From: UBA1146 sp963854815
GTDB lineage: Bacteria > Planctomycetota > UBA8108 > UBA1146
Reading direction: 5' to 3'
DNA length: 20,559 bases
Assembly: GCA_963854815.1 (NCBI GenBank)
Contig: CAWLAN010000038.1
Coordinates: 1-20,559 of the forward strand
Below, piece by piece: positions 1 through 6,672 of this stretch (positions are counted from its first letter, which is position 1; each line of letters opens with the position of its first letter). Below the pieces are notes generated by a model. That model saw only the letters and a list, made by a program, of their open reading frames with translations. It was not told the origin of the DNA and did no database searches. Both the position numbers and the translations under genes were made by a program.

Positions 1-659
1 CGAGACGGCGCTGGAAAATCCTGCAGCACCGCATCGATCAATGTCTTGATCTGGCTTACATCCGGCCTCCTCGCATCTCTCTTCGACCAGATAGCTGCAA
101 GGGATTCGAGGGCCCCGAGATCGCTGACTTGCTCAGAAGCGCGATCCTACGTTCCACAGGTGAAGAGGGTGGCTTGATCCGGGAACATCTCGGTTCACTG
201 GAGAGGCTAGTGACTGGCGAAGCGCGATCATCTTCGGTGTCGCTTCCCGGCCATCGCAAAGCGATTCGATGCGGTGGCTGGATCCATATCGGTCCTTCTA
301 GCGATCCGGTGGAGAAAGACCTGTTGCCCTTCCAGATCTGTCCCGAAACTCCCACCGATTCGCTCGGCATCCGCTGGCATTCCTCCTTCAGTGAGACCCT
401 CACGGTCCGTTCCCTCGAAGCCGGGGAAAAGATTCCCGGCCGTAGAGGATCGATCGAGGAGTTACTCAGAGTGCAGGGGGTACCTGCTGATCTGCGCCAG
501 CACTGGCCACTGGCGGTCGATGCCGCCGGACAGATTCGCTGGTTCGCTGGCTTCTGTTGTCAAACCAGCAAACCAGCCGATGGGGTGTCGATCTCGGCCA
601 CTGACTCCGGTTCCACCGACGAACTCTGTTACCATCTACTGAGGATCATCGACCGGTGA
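1..659 (+). CDS. tilS: tRNA(Ile)-lysidine synthase, C-terminal part (5' end outside window)
   Basis: The reading frame is open from base 3 to the TGA at 657-659, so 218 residues are visible and the N-terminus lies outside the window. TilS converts C34 of the CAU-anticodon tRNA-Ile to lysidine so that it reads AUA. The N-type ATP pyrophosphatase core with the SGGxDS loop is not visible. Identification rests on the C-terminal domain: a segment beginning GEKIPGRRG, then a helix, then GVPADLRQHWPLAVD followed by GQIRWFAGF. This matches the family pattern of a substrate-binding loop, 'g-x-P-x-x-x-R-x-x-x-P-l-v' and 'g-x-i-x-w-v-p-G'. The middle part is poorly conserved, as usual for TilS. The gene converges on the lipoprotein gene at 758 and is separated from it by a strong hairpin. 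The family call is fairly good but rests on the tail alone. Confidence 0.68.
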   Translation, partial: RRRWKILQHRIDQCLDLAYIRPPRISLRPDSCKGFEGPEIADLLRSAILRSTGEEGGLIREHLGSLERLVTGEARSSSVSLPGHRKAIRCGGWIHIGPSSDPVEKDLLPFQICPETPTDSLGIRWHSSFSETLTVRSLEAGEKIPGRRGSIEELLRVQGVPADLRQHWPLAVDAAGQIRWFAGFCCQTSKPADGVSISATDSGSTDELCYHLLRIIDR

Positions 660-694
660 GCCTCTCTCGCGTGGCAAAGAAGAGTCCATGGAAA

Positions 695-737
695 CGACCC
701 CGGCGGTGGACTCCGAAGATGCCCACCGCCGGGGTCG
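695..737. terminator. Strong hairpin between convergent genes, probable terminator
   Basis: A perfect 15-bp stem pairs 695-709 with 723-737 around a 13-base loop. It lies between the tilS stop (659) and the stop of the convergent lipoprotein gene (758), where a shared terminator is expected. No long T-run follows on either side, only TTT on the minus strand, so this is not a classical intrinsic terminator. It may act with Rho or as a 3'-end stabilising structure. Confidence 0.55.
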
Positions 738-757
738 AAGTGAATCACAACTGTCGA

Positions 758-2275
758 TCAGCGGCGTTTATCGATCCTCTGGACCAGACCCTGTCGATAA
801 ACGATCATGACGCTTCCACCGCCAGTGGCGCCGAGCACCTCTAGACTGTCGGAAACATCCAGGCTCCAGCGAGAAGATCCGTCGGCTGCAGCAAGGCAGT
901 GCAGATCTCCCCCGGCATCCCTCACCCATACTTCATCGATCGATGCGGCGACAACGGCGGAGATTCGCTCCTTGCGCCACTTCTCGCTACCATCGGCAAT
1001 ATCCAGGCAAGCCATCTCCTGTACCGGACTGCCACTGTAACGATCGTCGCGCAGAACCGCATAAAGAGCGTTTCCGGATATCACAGGACTTCCCAGAACA
1101 GGAAGACCCAGAGGTGACTGCCAGTTCAGGTAAGGCTCATCACCCACATCCGAGAGACAGTGGATCTTGGTATCTCTCGAGGCGACATAAATCCGCTCCC
1201 CTGCCACGGTCGGTGTCGACTCGATGGCACCCAGGGTCTTGTAACTCCAGCAATCGCCCCGGACAAATCCGGAACCCTGCATGAGCGCGTAGACCCGTCC
1301 ATTCTCACTGCCGATGAAGCAACGGGAACCACTATTGAGCGGAGCCGCCGAGATTCCACCGCCGGTGAGATAGGTCCAGGATACGAAGCGGTTCTTCTTG
1401 GAAAGCCCGTAGATTCTCATGTCGTACCCGCCCACGATCAGGTTTTCGAGACCCGGCGAAAGCGAGGTGGATATCGGGAAGTTACAGGGGATCTGGTAGT
1501 TGCTGACCCCGTAGCGATCATCGATGCAATAGACCACTCCACGCTCGGCAAGGAATAGTTCATCCGGATTCGCGTTCCTGATGTCTTCGGGATAAACGAA
1601 CACCGTCGGCGCAAACTGCACAGGAACCTGGAGAGGAAATGTCCACTGCGGCAGGCCGGATTCGCCGTCCACCTTGAGCAGTACATGATCGTAGTTCTTG
1701 CCGGAAGAGACGAGATAGAGATTCCCATTCGCCTCGAAAGCCTGCTGGATCTTGTTGGGATGATGATAGGACCAGATCACGTTGAGACCTATCGGGCCAA
1801 CCTCCCGGTCACTGAAACCGGCATCTTCTGCTGATGTCGACCCGGTGGCTGCACTGTCGGCTCCAGTAAAGAACCCGGAACGCTCCTTGGCATCGGGTGC
1901 TGCACTGTCGGCTCCAGTAAAGAACCCGGAACGCTCCTTGGCATCGGATGCTGCACTGTCGGCTCCAGTAAAGAACCCGGAACGCTCCTTGGCATCGGGT
2001 GCTGCACTGTCGGCTCCAGTAAAGAACCCGGAACGCTCCTTGGCATCGGATGCTGCACTGTCGGCTCCAGTAAAGAACCCGGAACGCTCCTTGGCATCGG
2101 ATGCGGAAACGGAAGGCCCGGTACCTCCTGCAGACGTGGACTCGGTGATGGATTCGTAAGGCATCGTCGGGTGCGCTGTAGGAGAACCCATCCAGTCCGC
2201 TCCCGAGGAACAACCGCTGATGAGCATGGTCAGGCTGAGGCTGGCAATTGTAGCCAGGACTACGCGCGAGTTCAT
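758..2275 (-). CDS. Lipoprotein with PQQ-type beta-propeller and a tandem-repeat linker
   Basis: The 505-residue protein begins with a lipoprotein signal (MNSR, hydrophobic core, lipobox I-S-G-C), so Cys22 is the predicted lipidated residue. A Ser/Thr/Gly-rich linker (about 23-160) contains five exact-length copies of a 17-residue unit (58-142). Residues from about 165 to 500 form a PQQ-like propeller: repeated patterns such as IYGLSK..SWTY, VYALMQ..CWSY and HCLAAADGSSRWSLD alternate a 'D/x-G-x-x-x-W' turn with 'x-V-Y' strands. The fold resembles BamB and PQQ_2 domain proteins, but no enzymatic residues can be assigned, so a scaffold or binding role is as likely as a quinoprotein enzyme. It is the last gene of a three-gene minus-strand group, 63 bases after the previous stop. 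A GGAG lies about 10 bases before the ATG. The function is unknown. Confidence 0.8.
   Translation of the reverse strand: MNSRVVLATIASLSLTMLISGCSSGADWMGSPTAHPTMPYESITESTSAGGTGPSVSASDAKERSGFFTGADSAASDAKERSGFFTGADSAAPDAKERSGFFTGADSAASDAKERSGFFTGADSAAPDAKERSGFFTGADSAATGSTSAEDAGFSDREVGPIGLNVIWSYHHPNKIQQAFEANGNLYLVSSGKNYDHVLLKVDGESGLPQWTFPLQVPVQFAPTVFVYPEDIRNANPDELFLAERGVVYCIDDRYGVSNYQIPCNFPISTSLSPGLENLIVGGYDMRIYGLSKKNRFVSWTYLTGGGISAAPLNSGSRCFIGSENGRVYALMQGSGFVRGDCWSYKTLGAIESTPTVAGERIYVASRDTKIHCLSDVGDEPYLNWQSPLGLPVLGSPVISGNALYAVLRDDRYSGSPVQEMACLDIADGSEKWRKERISAVVAASIDEVWVRDAGGDLHCLAAADGSSRWSLDVSDSLEVLGATGGGSVMIVYRQGLVQRIDKRR
1850..2104 (-). repeat. Five tandem 51-bp repeats within the lipoprotein gene
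   Basis: Five head-to-tail units of 51 bp encode a 17-residue unit, A-S/P-D-A-K-E-R-S-G-F-F-T-G-A-D-S-A. Apart from one alternating base the units are nearly identical. Reading from the N-terminus, the second residue is S, S, P, S, P, so the P and S copies alternate. This suggests duplication of a 102-bp dimer. The unit length is a multiple of 3, so copy-number changes would keep the frame. Confidence 0.95.
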
Positions 2276-2338
2276 TCGCTCTGTACTCCGCTCACGTTCA
2301 GGAAAATCGAAAGATCACTAAAGTGCTCTCTCGAATCG

Positions 2339-2593
2339 CTACTCTTCATCCTCGAGATATTCCCCGAGGTCGATGTCATGACTTTGTTCGTACGAGACCA
2401 GACGTTCGATTCGCTCCATGTCCGCCTCGATCTTCTCGACGAGTTCGAAGACGTGGGGTCCTTTGTTGAGGCGGGACTCCAGATCTATCTTCATCTCATT
2501 CCAGGATCCTTCGTACAGTTCCTCCCGAAGTACCAGCAGCGTTCGCTCATGCGGAGGGAGTTTCCGTAGAAATTCGCGATGCTCATCGCTCAC
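2339..2593 (-). CDS. Small charged helical protein of unknown function
   Basis: I do not recognise this protein. From the GTG at 2593 it is 84 residues, soluble, acidic and almost wholly helical in appearance, with a stretch ELVEKIEADMERIERLVSYE that could form a short coiled coil and an acidic end (LGEYLEDEE). The start is set by a strong Shine-Dalgarno sequence (GAAGGAGGGG, 2611-2602) 8 bases before the GTG. An ATG at 2623 in the same frame would give 94 residues but has only a weak ribosome site and would place the good one inside the gene. It follows the exported-protein gene (stop at 2636) and precedes the lipoprotein gene, so the three are probably co-transcribed. The part HEREF/LRKLPPHERTLLVLR superficially recalls sigma-factor region 4 linkers, but there is no DNA-binding helix to support that. 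Confidence 0.6.
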   Translation of the reverse strand: MSDEHREFLRKLPPHERTLLVLREELYEGSWNEMKIDLESRLNKGPHVFELVEKIEADMERIERLVSYEQSHDIDLGEYLEDEE

Positions 2594-2601
2594 TACGGAT
2601 G

Positions 2602-2611
2602 CCCCTCCTTC
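2602..2611 (-). promoter_or_regulatory. Shine-Dalgarno sequence deciding the GTG start at 2593
   Basis: On the minus strand the sequence GAAGGAGGGG sits 8 bases upstream of the in-frame GTG at 2593. The alternative ATG at 2623 would put this near-perfect site inside the coding region, which favours the shorter product. Confidence 0.5.
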
Positions 2612-2635
2612 GGTGTTTCTCATATCTTCAGTACC

Positions 2636-3358
2636 CTAGGATCCAGGGAACTCGTGAGTAACCCGGACCCAGTCCTTCTTCTTGAAAAGGAAAGAATCCA
2701 TCGATGTGAAAAACTCGTCGCCAGGTCGATGAAACTGGATTCGAATGACCCTCTCGGTGATTTTCAGGCCGCCATCGGGCATCTCCTCGACCTCGATGTC
2801 ATCGACGAGCCCATACACATCGACAATGATGTGGTCTGCTTCCGGGTCGATGGCGTTGAAGATCGCAACACACTCCCATTTCTCTCCGGCGGAAATCCCC
2901 ATCCCCAGGTCAGCAGCTCCGTTCTTCTTGAGCAAATCGACCCTCGAAAAGAGCGGCTTGCCTTCTCTTCTCTCGATAACCTTCTCCACCCATGGCAGGG
3001 CGATATCGCAATAACTGCGCTTTTTGTCCGAACTGGCCCTCAGTCCAACGTAAAAGGTACTATCGAGCCCACTCTTGTTTTCGAGTGTGTAAGGTAGATA
3101 CCAGTAAGTCCGGCCAGCCGAAGGAACTCCATCGGGTCGAAGATCGTTACCTTTGCCACCGAAGATGGTGATCTGGCGGGGACGTTCGAACTTCAACTCC
3201 AGTCGAGGAATCCCTGGATCCTCCTGTGCCATCACAGGCTGGAGGGGCATCGCCGTCAACAGCCCTGCCAGCAGACCCATTACCCAGCCCGCTGTAGAGG
3301 CCGTAGCGAAAATAGATTTTTCTCTGGTGATGACCATCTTGGATACAGGGCTCAACAT
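2636..3358 (-). CDS. Exported protein of unknown function
   Basis: Starting at the ATG at 3358 (GGGGAAG about 8 bases upstream), the product is 240 residues. It has a long N-terminal Sec signal: a basic start (K-M-V-I-T-R-E-K), a hydrophobic stretch WVMGLLAGLLTAMPL and a probable cleavage after P-V-M-A. The frame is open upstream to 3550, but that extension is Arg-rich and unlike an N-terminus. An ATG at 3337 is a second choice. The mature part contains TYWYLPYTLENKSG followed by short beta-rich segments. This resembles the exported 'YWY...T-x-x-N-x-T/S-G' proteins common in planctomycetes that have no assigned role; that family link is from memory. No catalytic motif is visible. It is the first gene of the minus-strand group that ends with the PQQ-type lipoprotein, so an envelope role is plausible. 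Confidence 0.65.
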   Translation of the reverse strand: MLSPVSKMVITREKSIFATASTAGWVMGLLAGLLTAMPLQPVMAQEDPGIPRLELKFERPRQITIFGGKGNDLRPDGVPSAGRTYWYLPYTLENKSGLDSTFYVGLRASSDKKRSYCDIALPWVEKVIERREGKPLFSRVDLLKKNGAADLGMGISAGEKWECVAIFNAIDPEADHIIVDVYGLVDDIEVEEMPDGGLKITERVIRIQFHRPGDEFFTSMDSFLFKKKDWVRVTHEFPGS

Positions 3359-3719
3359 GCTCTCGCTTCCCCAGGAGTCTCGTCGACCTCCCGAATACAG
3401 GTATCGACGCCTCCTCGTTGTGTCCATGGCTCGACCGAGATCGAGTTCTTTCCGAAGTGGAATCCCACGCTGAAAACCGAACCCGCAGAGGCGAGCCCGC
3501 ATCGTGGCGTGGAAGGGAGAATCATAGCAACGGAACATCCAGGGTGTCAACGGACCCGACAGACTGGTAAAGGGCTTCTCTTGGACTTATCATGGCTCTC
3601 CGGGGCGATCCTGGCCCCCGGAGCCCCAACCCGGCGACAAGCGCCGGCATCCACTTGCTGTGGAGACTCCGGAGAACTGGCACGGGATATCGATTTCTAC
3701 ACGGAAGGAGATGAGACAT
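3359..3719. other. Divergent intergenic region with two stem-loops
   Basis: This 361-bp region separates the exported-protein gene (leftward) from the pseudopilin gene (rightward) and must hold both promoters. I could not identify a convincing -35/-10 pair. Two hairpins lie in the probable leader of the pseudopilin gene. The first has an 8-bp stem, 3598-3605 with 3616-3623. The second has a 6-bp stem, 3631-3636 with 3642-3647. Neither is followed by a T-run, so they are not obvious attenuators. Confidence 0.5.
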
Positions 3720-4340
3720 ATGAGAACTCAGGCTACCCCAGAGAACGCCTTCGAGAACAAGGCCAGATCACAAGGGTTCACACTGGTCGAACTACTGGTG
3801 GTCATCGCGATCATCGGAACCCTCGCGGCAATGTTCTCGGCCAATATCTTGAGCGCACTGCGCAAGGGTGACGAAGTCAGTTGCACCAACAACCTCCGAA
3901 ACCTCGGGCAGGCAGCCATTTCCTACTCCCTGGATAAGAGATTCTTTCCGGTAGCCAAGGGAAAAAGTCCGCCGGCATACATGTCTTTCACCGTACTGCT
4001 CGATTCCAATGAAGGTTCTGACCTCAGCCCGGGTGTCTTTATCTGTCCTTCTTCACTCGATGAAAAAGCCAAGAAAGACAGTGATGGGAAATTCGTCCTG
4101 GATGAACTCAATTGCTCCTACGCCTGGCTCGGCAAGAGGACAAAGTCATCGACCAGTGCTTCGACCCCTCTTGGATCCGATGATTCCATCGCCGACAAGG
4201 AAAACGACATAGAGGAGAATCACGAGGGGTTCGTCATCGTCGTATACGCCGGCGGAGACGTGTCCAAACTGGACGCCTCCGAGATCCCGGAGGATCGTGA
4301 TCTTCCCGGAAGCCTGGTCGGGCAGGAAGGTGGGAACTGA
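3720..4340 (+). CDS. Type II secretion/type IV pilus-like pseudopilin
   Basis: The 206-residue protein carries a class III prepilin signal. A short basic leader (MRTQATPENAFENKARSQG) is followed by FTLVELLVVIAIIG, so a prepilin peptidase would cut after Gly19 and methylate Phe20. Glu24 is the conserved Glu5 of the mature protein. The hydrophobic N-terminal helix continues to about residue 48. It is followed by SCTNNLRNLGQAAISYS, the C-x-N-N-L-R-x-L-G pattern typical of pseudopilins in planctomycetes and verrucomicrobia. The ATG at 3720 is chosen because AAGGAG (3705-3710) lies 9 bases upstream; an ATG at 3711 would abut it. The C-terminal half is polar and not recognisable. The gene is alone: no assembly ATPase, secretin or prepilin peptidase is nearby. 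It ends at a strong bidirectional terminator. Confidence 0.87.
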   Translation: MRTQATPENAFENKARSQGFTLVELLVVIAIIGTLAAMFSANILSALRKGDEVSCTNNLRNLGQAAISYSLDKRFFPVAKGKSPPAYMSFTVLLDSNEGSDLSPGVFICPSSLDEKAKKDSDGKFVLDELNCSYAWLGKRTKSSTSASTPLGSDDSIADKENDIEENHEGFVIVVYAGGDVSKLDASEIPEDRDLPGSLVGQEGGN

Positions 4341-4364
4341 TCCCACTCTCTTGATCCATAGTTG

Positions 4365-4402
4365 AAAAAAGGTGCACGGGAATGATCCCGTGCACCTTTT
4401 TT
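4365..4402. terminator. Bidirectional intrinsic terminator
   Basis: An 11-bp perfect stem (4371-4381 with 4386-4396) closes a 4-base loop. It is preceded by six A (4365-4370) and followed by six T (4397-4402), so it works as a Rho-independent terminator on both strands. It lies between the pseudopilin stop (4340) and the yacG stop (4420), ending both the rightward transcript and the long leftward chaperone operon. Confidence 0.93.
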
Positions 4403-4419
4403 CATCCTTCTACTGGATC

Positions 4420-4617
4420 TCATTCCTGGGCGGGTTCGTCCGGTTCCGGAAGTTCGTCCGATCTTGCACGCCGTGCACCAATCCGGTACTGATTCCGCAA
4501 CCAGCCTCCCAGATCACGGTCCCTGCACGACTCGCTACAGAACGGGAAGAAAGGCGAATCGTCGGCCACTGGTGATGCAGAATCCTTGCAAACCGGGCAC
4601 AGGGATGGTCCCCTCAA
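4420..4617 (-). CDS. yacG: YacG-type zinc finger protein (DNA gyrase inhibitor family)
   Basis: The 65-residue protein has a C-P-V-C knuckle (Cys7, Cys10) and a second pair in FPFCSESCRDRDLGGWL (Cys27, Cys31). This is the YacG pattern C-P-x-C ... P-F-C-S-x-x-C-x-x-x-D-L-G-x-W. E. coli YacG binds one zinc and inhibits DNA gyrase by contacting GyrB. Its length matches the family, including the acidic tail after the finger. The ATG overlaps the stop of the preceding fmdB-like gene by 4 bases (ATGA), so the two are translationally coupled. It is the last gene of the chaperone operon and stops 18 bases before the terminator. Whether it inhibits gyrase in this organism cannot be read from the sequence. 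Confidence 0.88.
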   Translation of the reverse strand: MRGPSLCPVCKDSASPVADDSPFFPFCSESCRDRDLGGWLRNQYRIGARRARSDELPEPDEPAQE

Positions 4618-4964
4618 GAAGATGGCCCTCCTTCACCTTTTCCTTCACCTTTTCCTTCTCCCGACTTCGCTCCGTCAGCGCTGGAAGTTGACCTGGAAGC
4701 ATCTTTCGATGAGTCCGTGCTCTTTGACCCATCAGAGGAACTGCTTGCCGATTCTTCCTTCTGTTGTTTCTTGTATTCCGCACTGCGGTAATCGGTCTCG
4801 TAGAAGCCACTCCCTTTGAAGATGATACCAGCGCCGGAACCGATGAGTCGGCGTAGTTTTTTCTCGCCACACTCGCTGCAGGTTCTCTTCTGTTTTTCAT
4901 TGAACTTCTGAAACACTTCGAATCGATGATCACATCCAGTACATAGATACTCATAGGTGGGCAT
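4614..4964 (-). CDS. FmdB-family zinc ribbon protein
   Basis: The N-terminus MPTYEYLCTGCDHRFEVFQ and the pairs C8-x-x-C11 and C29-S-E-C32-G define the FmdB/CxxC putative regulatory domain. This is a small zinc ribbon named after a gene near formamide/acetamide uptake genes. Its general function is unknown. The sequence GSGAGIIFKGSGFYETDYR after the ribbon also fits the family. The last 45 residues are a low-complexity Ser/Lys/Asp/Gly tail ending in GEGKGEGKGEGG, encoded by an imperfect 12-bp repeat at about 4628-4655. The gene begins one base after the grpE stop (TGA-A-ATG) and overlaps yacG by 4 bases, so it is firmly part of the chaperone operon. Zinc binding is inferred from the cysteines. 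Confidence 0.87.
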   Translation of the reverse strand: MPTYEYLCTGCDHRFEVFQKFNEKQKRTCSECGEKKLRRLIGSGAGIIFKGSGFYETDYRSAEYKKQQKEESASSSSDGSKSTDSSKDASRSTSSADGAKSGEGKGEGKGEGGPSS

Positions 4965-4965
4965 T

Positions 4966-5526
4966 TCAGGCTCCCTGCGTTTTCTCCCCGGTACGTGCCA
5001 CTACAACTCTTGAAGCGCGGATCAACAGATCACCACATCGATACCCTCGATCGATTTCCTCGACAATCTCACCGTTGCGAGTGCCTGGCTGCTCGACCTG
5101 CAAAATAGCCTCGTGCACTTCCGGATCGAAGTCTTCCCCGACAGCAGCCAGAGATTCAATCCCCAATTCTTCCAGCAGTTCATCGATCTTTCCTGCGACG
5201 AGTTGCAATCCATCGCGGATTCCTTCCGACTCTGAATCTGCTTCGTCTGCCTTCAATGCTGCAGTGAGGCCATCCAGCACCGGTAAGAAGGTCTTGAATA
5301 CATCAGCAACGATCCTCTGGCGCAGAACGATTCGTTCCTCCAGCGTACGGCGTCGAAAATTCTCCAGTTCTGCGCGAGCTCGTTGAAGTTGCTGAACCAG
5401 GAACTCTTGATCATCCGCTATCGACTCGTCGGCGGTCTCCTCTTCCGAACTGGTAACGATCTGATCCTCGGAATCCATCTCGTCCTCTTCCTGATCACCG
5501 GGTGGATTTTTCTCGTGTTCGTTCAT
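4966..5526 (-). CDS. grpE: Nucleotide exchange factor GrpE
   Basis: GrpE releases ADP from DnaK and so drives the Hsp70 cycle in the cytoplasm. The 186-residue protein has the expected order. A disordered acidic N-terminus (1-40) is followed by a long helix (about 40-75, LVQQLQRARAELENFRRRT, with the family's 'N-x-x-R-R' turn). Next comes the helical bundle with FLPVLDGLTAALK, then the C-terminal beta domain with EDFDPEVHEAILQVEQPG and EIDRGYRCGDLLIRASRVVVA. All landmark segments are present and the length is normal. It starts 11 bases after the dnaJ stop and ends one base before the fmdB-like gene. No dnaK is encoded in the window, so its partner lies elsewhere. Confidence 0.96.
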   Translation of the reverse strand: MNEHEKNPPGDQEEDEMDSEDQIVTSSEEETADESIADDQEFLVQQLQRARAELENFRRRTLEERIVLRQRIVADVFKTFLPVLDGLTAALKADEADSESEGIRDGLQLVAGKIDELLEELGIESLAAVGEDFDPEVHEAILQVEQPGTRNGEIVEEIDRGYRCGDLLIRASRVVVARTGEKTQGA

Positions 5527-5537
5527 GAAGTCATCTC

Positions 5538-6662
5538 CTACCCGAAGTATTCTTTGAGCCGGTCGAGAAATCCTCGCCGGCGAGTTCCTACTGCCTTCTC
5601 CTCGATCTGGGCGAGTTCCATCAGCAGTTCCTCTTCCCTTTCCCCCAATTTCCGGGGGACTTCGATGATCGCTTTCACCAACTGGTCGCCTCTTCTTCGC
5701 GAGTGAAGCGAGGGAAATCCCATCCCCTTCATCCTCAATACTTTGCCACTTTGGGTTCCGTGAGGAATGGTGAGAATCGCCTTCCCCTGGAGGGTCGGCA
5801 CCTCAATTTCTGCCCCCAGTGCGGCCTGGGAATAGGCGATCGGCAGTTCGAAACAGACATGGTCATCCACTCGGGTAAAGAAAGTATGAGATTCGTAACG
5901 GATCACGACCTGGAGGTCTCCAGCTGCTGCACCGCGTGGCCCTTCATTGCCGCGGCCAGACAATCGAAGCGCGACCCCCTCCTCGATGCCGGGTGGGATC
6001 TCGATCTCGAGCTCATCGACTTTTTGCATCAACCCGCTTGCCGAACATTTGTTGCAGGGATCCGTGATGATCTCACCTCGGGTCCTGCAAGCCGGGCAAG
6101 GAGTCCTGACGCTGAAGAAACCCTGAGAGCGGAGCACATGCCCTGCCCCCGCACAGGTTTCACACCGCACCGCTTGCGTGCCCGGGCTGGCCCCGCTTCC
6201 CTTGCAATGATCACAACAGATCTTGCGCCGTAAACTGATGGTCCGGGTGGTCCCCGTGGCTGCTTCTTCGAGGCTCACCTGCACATGTGCCCGTAAGCTT
6301 TCTCCTCGTCGGGTCTGGCCTCCGCCTCCGAAAAGATCACCGAAGATTCCCCCGCCTGCTCCACCGCCTGCGAAGATGTCACCGAACACCCTGAAAATAT
6401 CCTCGACATCGGAGAAGCCGGCAGCACGCCCGGCCCCGGCCAGGCCTTCGTGACCGTGAGCATCATAGATGCGGCGCTTTTCCTGGTCCTGGAGCACGTC
6501 GTAGGCCTCTGCGGCCTCTTTGAAGGCGCTCTCGGCATTATTGTCACCGGGGTTCTTGTCCGGATGGTACCTCAGAGCCAGTTTCTTGTAGGCCTTCTTG
6601 ATCTCATTCTGATCGGCATCGGGAGACACCCCGAGTACATCGTAGTAATCTCTGGAAGCCAT
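5538..6662 (-). CDS. dnaJ: Molecular chaperone DnaJ (Hsp40)
   Basis: DnaJ delivers unfolded clients to DnaK and stimulates its ATPase. The 374-residue protein shows the full type I layout. The J domain is at 1-70 with H33-P34-D35. The Gly/Phe-rich region is at about 72-118. Four zinc motifs begin at Cys150, Cys167, Cys189 and Cys203, followed by the two C-terminal substrate-binding domains. All eight zinc cysteines are present, but the third and fourth motifs (CPACRTRG, CNKCSASG) lack the first glycine of the usual C-x-x-C-x-G-x-G. The start is the ATG at 6662, 10 bases after the groEL(2) stop, with a GGGGG ribosome site; an in-frame upstream extension overlaps groEL and is rejected. A short gap of 11 bases leads to grpE, so the DnaK co-chaperones are co-transcribed with two chaperonins. 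Confidence 0.96.
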   Translation of the reverse strand: MASRDYYDVLGVSPDADQNEIKKAYKKLALRYHPDKNPGDNNAESAFKEAAEAYDVLQDQEKRRIYDAHGHEGLAGAGRAAGFSDVEDIFRVFGDIFAGGGAGGGIFGDLFGGGGQTRRGESLRAHVQVSLEEAATGTTRTISLRRKICCDHCKGSGASPGTQAVRCETCAGAGHVLRSQGFFSVRTPCPACRTRGEIITDPCNKCSASGLMQKVDELEIEIPPGIEEGVALRLSGRGNEGPRGAAAGDLQVVIRYESHTFFTRVDDHVCFELPIAYSQAALGAEIEVPTLQGKAILTIPHGTQSGKVLRMKGMGFPSLHSRRRGDQLVKAIIEVPRKLGEREEELLMELAQIEEKAVGTRRRGFLDRLKEYFG

Positions 6663-6672
6663 CCCGTTCCCC

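Noticed and set aside
1782..2159. Long open frames on both strands across the 51-bp repeats
   Set aside because: The repeat unit has no stop in several frames, so the open frames are a by-product of the repeat. The lipoprotein frame has the signal peptide and propeller.
3678..3694. TGGCACG as a sigma-54 -24 element before the pseudopilin gene
   Set aside because: The -24 half fits, but the -12 half at the right spacing reads ATCG rather than TTGC, so the promoter is not supported.
4628..4655. Short CCTTCACCTTTT repeats as a regulatory repeat
   Set aside because: They lie within the fmdB-like gene and encode its GEGKGEGK tail, a low-complexity coding repeat.
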